7,478 nt of DNA from Desulfocapsa sp. (GTDB lineage Bacteria > Desulfobacterota > Desulfobulbia > Desulfobulbales > Desulfocapsaceae), in contig JAOZTO010000112.1 in NCBI GenBank assembly GCA_029942265.1, positions 1 through 7,478 of the forward strand. The letters are read 5' to 3'. Of the stretch, positions 6,525-7,478 are shown piece after piece. The position numbers and the translations under genes are program-made. The notes under the pieces were generated by a model. That model was not told where the DNA came from and did not search any database. It saw nothing but the letters and a program-made list of their open reading frames with translations. Numbering within the stretch: position 1 is the stretch's first letter; each line of letters opens with the position of its first letter.

Positions 6525-7478
6525 TTATAAATGTTTGGTATTAGCCCACAACAAATACGCTTTTATAAACATATCCAGATTACCGTCGAGCACTGCATCC
6601 ACATTTCCCATTTCAACATCTGTTCGATGATCCTTGATCAATCGATATGGTTGCAAAACATACGAACGGATCTGACTGCCCCATGAGATTTCTTTCTTAT
6701 CTCCGTGCAAGCCTTCCTGCTGTTCGGCCTGTCGTTCTCTTTCCAGTTCATAGAGGCGCGAGAGCAACATTTTCATGGCCATATCTTTATTTCTGTGCTG
6801 GGATCGTTCGTTCTGACACTGTACAACAACTCCTGAGGGAATATGAGTAAGACGGATTGCAGAGTCAGTCTTATTTACATGCTGCCCACCTGATCCACTG
6901 GCACGATAAGTGTCTACACGCAGATCCTTATCATCAATCTCAATATCAATATTGTCATCAAGTTCCGGCATAACCATCACGGACGCAAAAGAGGTATGCC
7001 GCCTGCCACTTGCATCAAAAGGAGAGATCCGAACCAGACGATGAATACCCAGTTCCGAGCGCATATATCCATACGCATATCGACCCTTAATAATAACAGT
7101 CACACTCTTGGTTCCTGCCTCATCACCGGCAAGGATGTCCAAGATATCAGCCTTAAACCCCTTAGCTTCAGCCCAGCGCAGATACATACGCAATAAAATC
7201 CCCACCCAGTCCTGAGCCTCTGTTCCACCAGCTCCTGCATGAATAGAAATAATCGTATTGGAGGAATCATGTTCCCCTGAAAACATGCACTCAAGTTCGG
7301 CAATCTCAAGGGCTGTTTCCATAACTGGCAATGATGATGCTACTTCATTCTCTGTATCAGAGTCTTTTTCTTCCGTTGCCATTTCGAGTAAAAGATCAGC
7401 CTCTTCCAACTCATCCCAGCTATTTTCCCATCCCTTTATAACATCCTGTAGTTTTCCAAGTTTCTTCTGAACTACTTT
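6525..7478 (-). CDS. prfB: Peptide chain release factor 2, N-terminus off the window
   Basis: RF2 reads UGA and UAA stop codons in the ribosomal A site and triggers peptide release. The window holds 317 codons, open to the right edge. The tripeptide anticodon SPF is in RLVRISPFDASGRRH (SPF at residues 152-154 of the visible part). The catalytic GGQ is in SGSGGQHVNKTDSA, with Gly-Gly-Gln encoded at 6890-6882. The 45-residue spacing between the two motifs equals that of E. coli RF2, and SPF marks RF2 rather than RF1 (PxT). The TTG at 7409 is not the start: the frame continues upstream as KVVQKKLGKLQDVIKGWENSWDEL, typical of the coiled-coil domain 1. By comparison with the 365-residue E. coli protein about 50 N-terminal residues are missing. 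The programmed +1 frameshift site found near codon 26 in most prfB genes would lie outside the window, so its presence is unknown. dgt follows after 78 bp. Confidence 0.97.
   Translation of the reverse strand, partial: KVVQKKLGKLQDVIKGWENSWDELEEADLLLEMATEEKDSDTENEVASSLPVMETALEIAELECMFSGEHDSSNTIISIHAGAGGTEAQDWVGILLRMYLRWAEAKGFKADILDILAGDEAGTKSVTVIIKGRYAYGYMRSELGIHRLVRISPFDASGRRHTSFASVMVMPELDDNIDIEIDDKDLRVDTYRASGSGGQHVNKTDSAIRLTHIPSGVVVQCQNERSQHRNKDMAMKMLLSRLYELERERQAEQQEGLHGDKKEISWGSQIRSYVLQPYRLIKDHRTDVEMGNVDAVLDGNLDMFIKAYLLWANTKHL

Noticed and set aside
7100..7409. TTG at 7409 as the real prfB start, and small overlapping frames near it
   Set aside because: The frame continues in family-like sequence to the window edge, and RF2 needs about 50 more N-terminal residues. 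The small frames are shadows of prfB.

Overview
The window reads as bacterial chromosome. All intact protein genes and the tRNA lie on the minus strand, so transcription runs from high to low coordinates. Base composition is moderately AT-rich. Three features suggest a sulfate-reducer-like member of Desulfobacterota, possibly Desulfobulbales: the style of ValS, Dgt and NadC, an acidic protein with an N-terminal zinc ribbon, and an integrase remnant of the 'LGHENRKTTEIYLHS' type. That placement is an inference from sequence style and was not tested by a search.

Layout from the right edge. prfB (peptide release factor 2) enters the window without its N-terminus and ends at 6525. dgt follows (6446-5352, an HD-domain dNTP triphosphohydrolase), then valS (5284-2600, valyl-tRNA synthetase), then nadC (2607-1765, nicotinate-nucleotide pyrophosphorylase). 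Gaps are 78 bp, 67 bp and an 8-bp overlap, with no convincing terminator between genes, so the four are probably co-transcribed. They are housekeeping genes for translation termination, nucleotide-pool control, tRNA charging and NAD synthesis. A 143-bp spacer holding a possible promoter over an AT-rich palindrome leads into a gene of unknown function (1621-836), which encodes a four-cysteine zinc ribbon followed by a very acidic, low-complexity tail.

After a possible terminator come a good promoter, tRNA-Phe(GAA) with encoded CCA (699-624), and a clear intrinsic terminator. From there to the left edge, the plus strand carries a decayed tyrosine recombinase (integrase). Its C-terminal catalytic part is easy to recognise but is cut by an in-frame amber codon, and the upstream part is shifted in frame and carries another stop. 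An integrase remnant abutting the 3' end of a tRNA gene is the usual trace of a prophage or genomic island that used the tRNA as its attachment site. The tRNA has an unusual U-U mismatch in its T-stem, which may be related.

I see no CRISPR array, no complete mobile element and no clear novel multi-gene system. The least explained items are the zinc-ribbon/acidic-tail protein and the tRNA/integrase junction.
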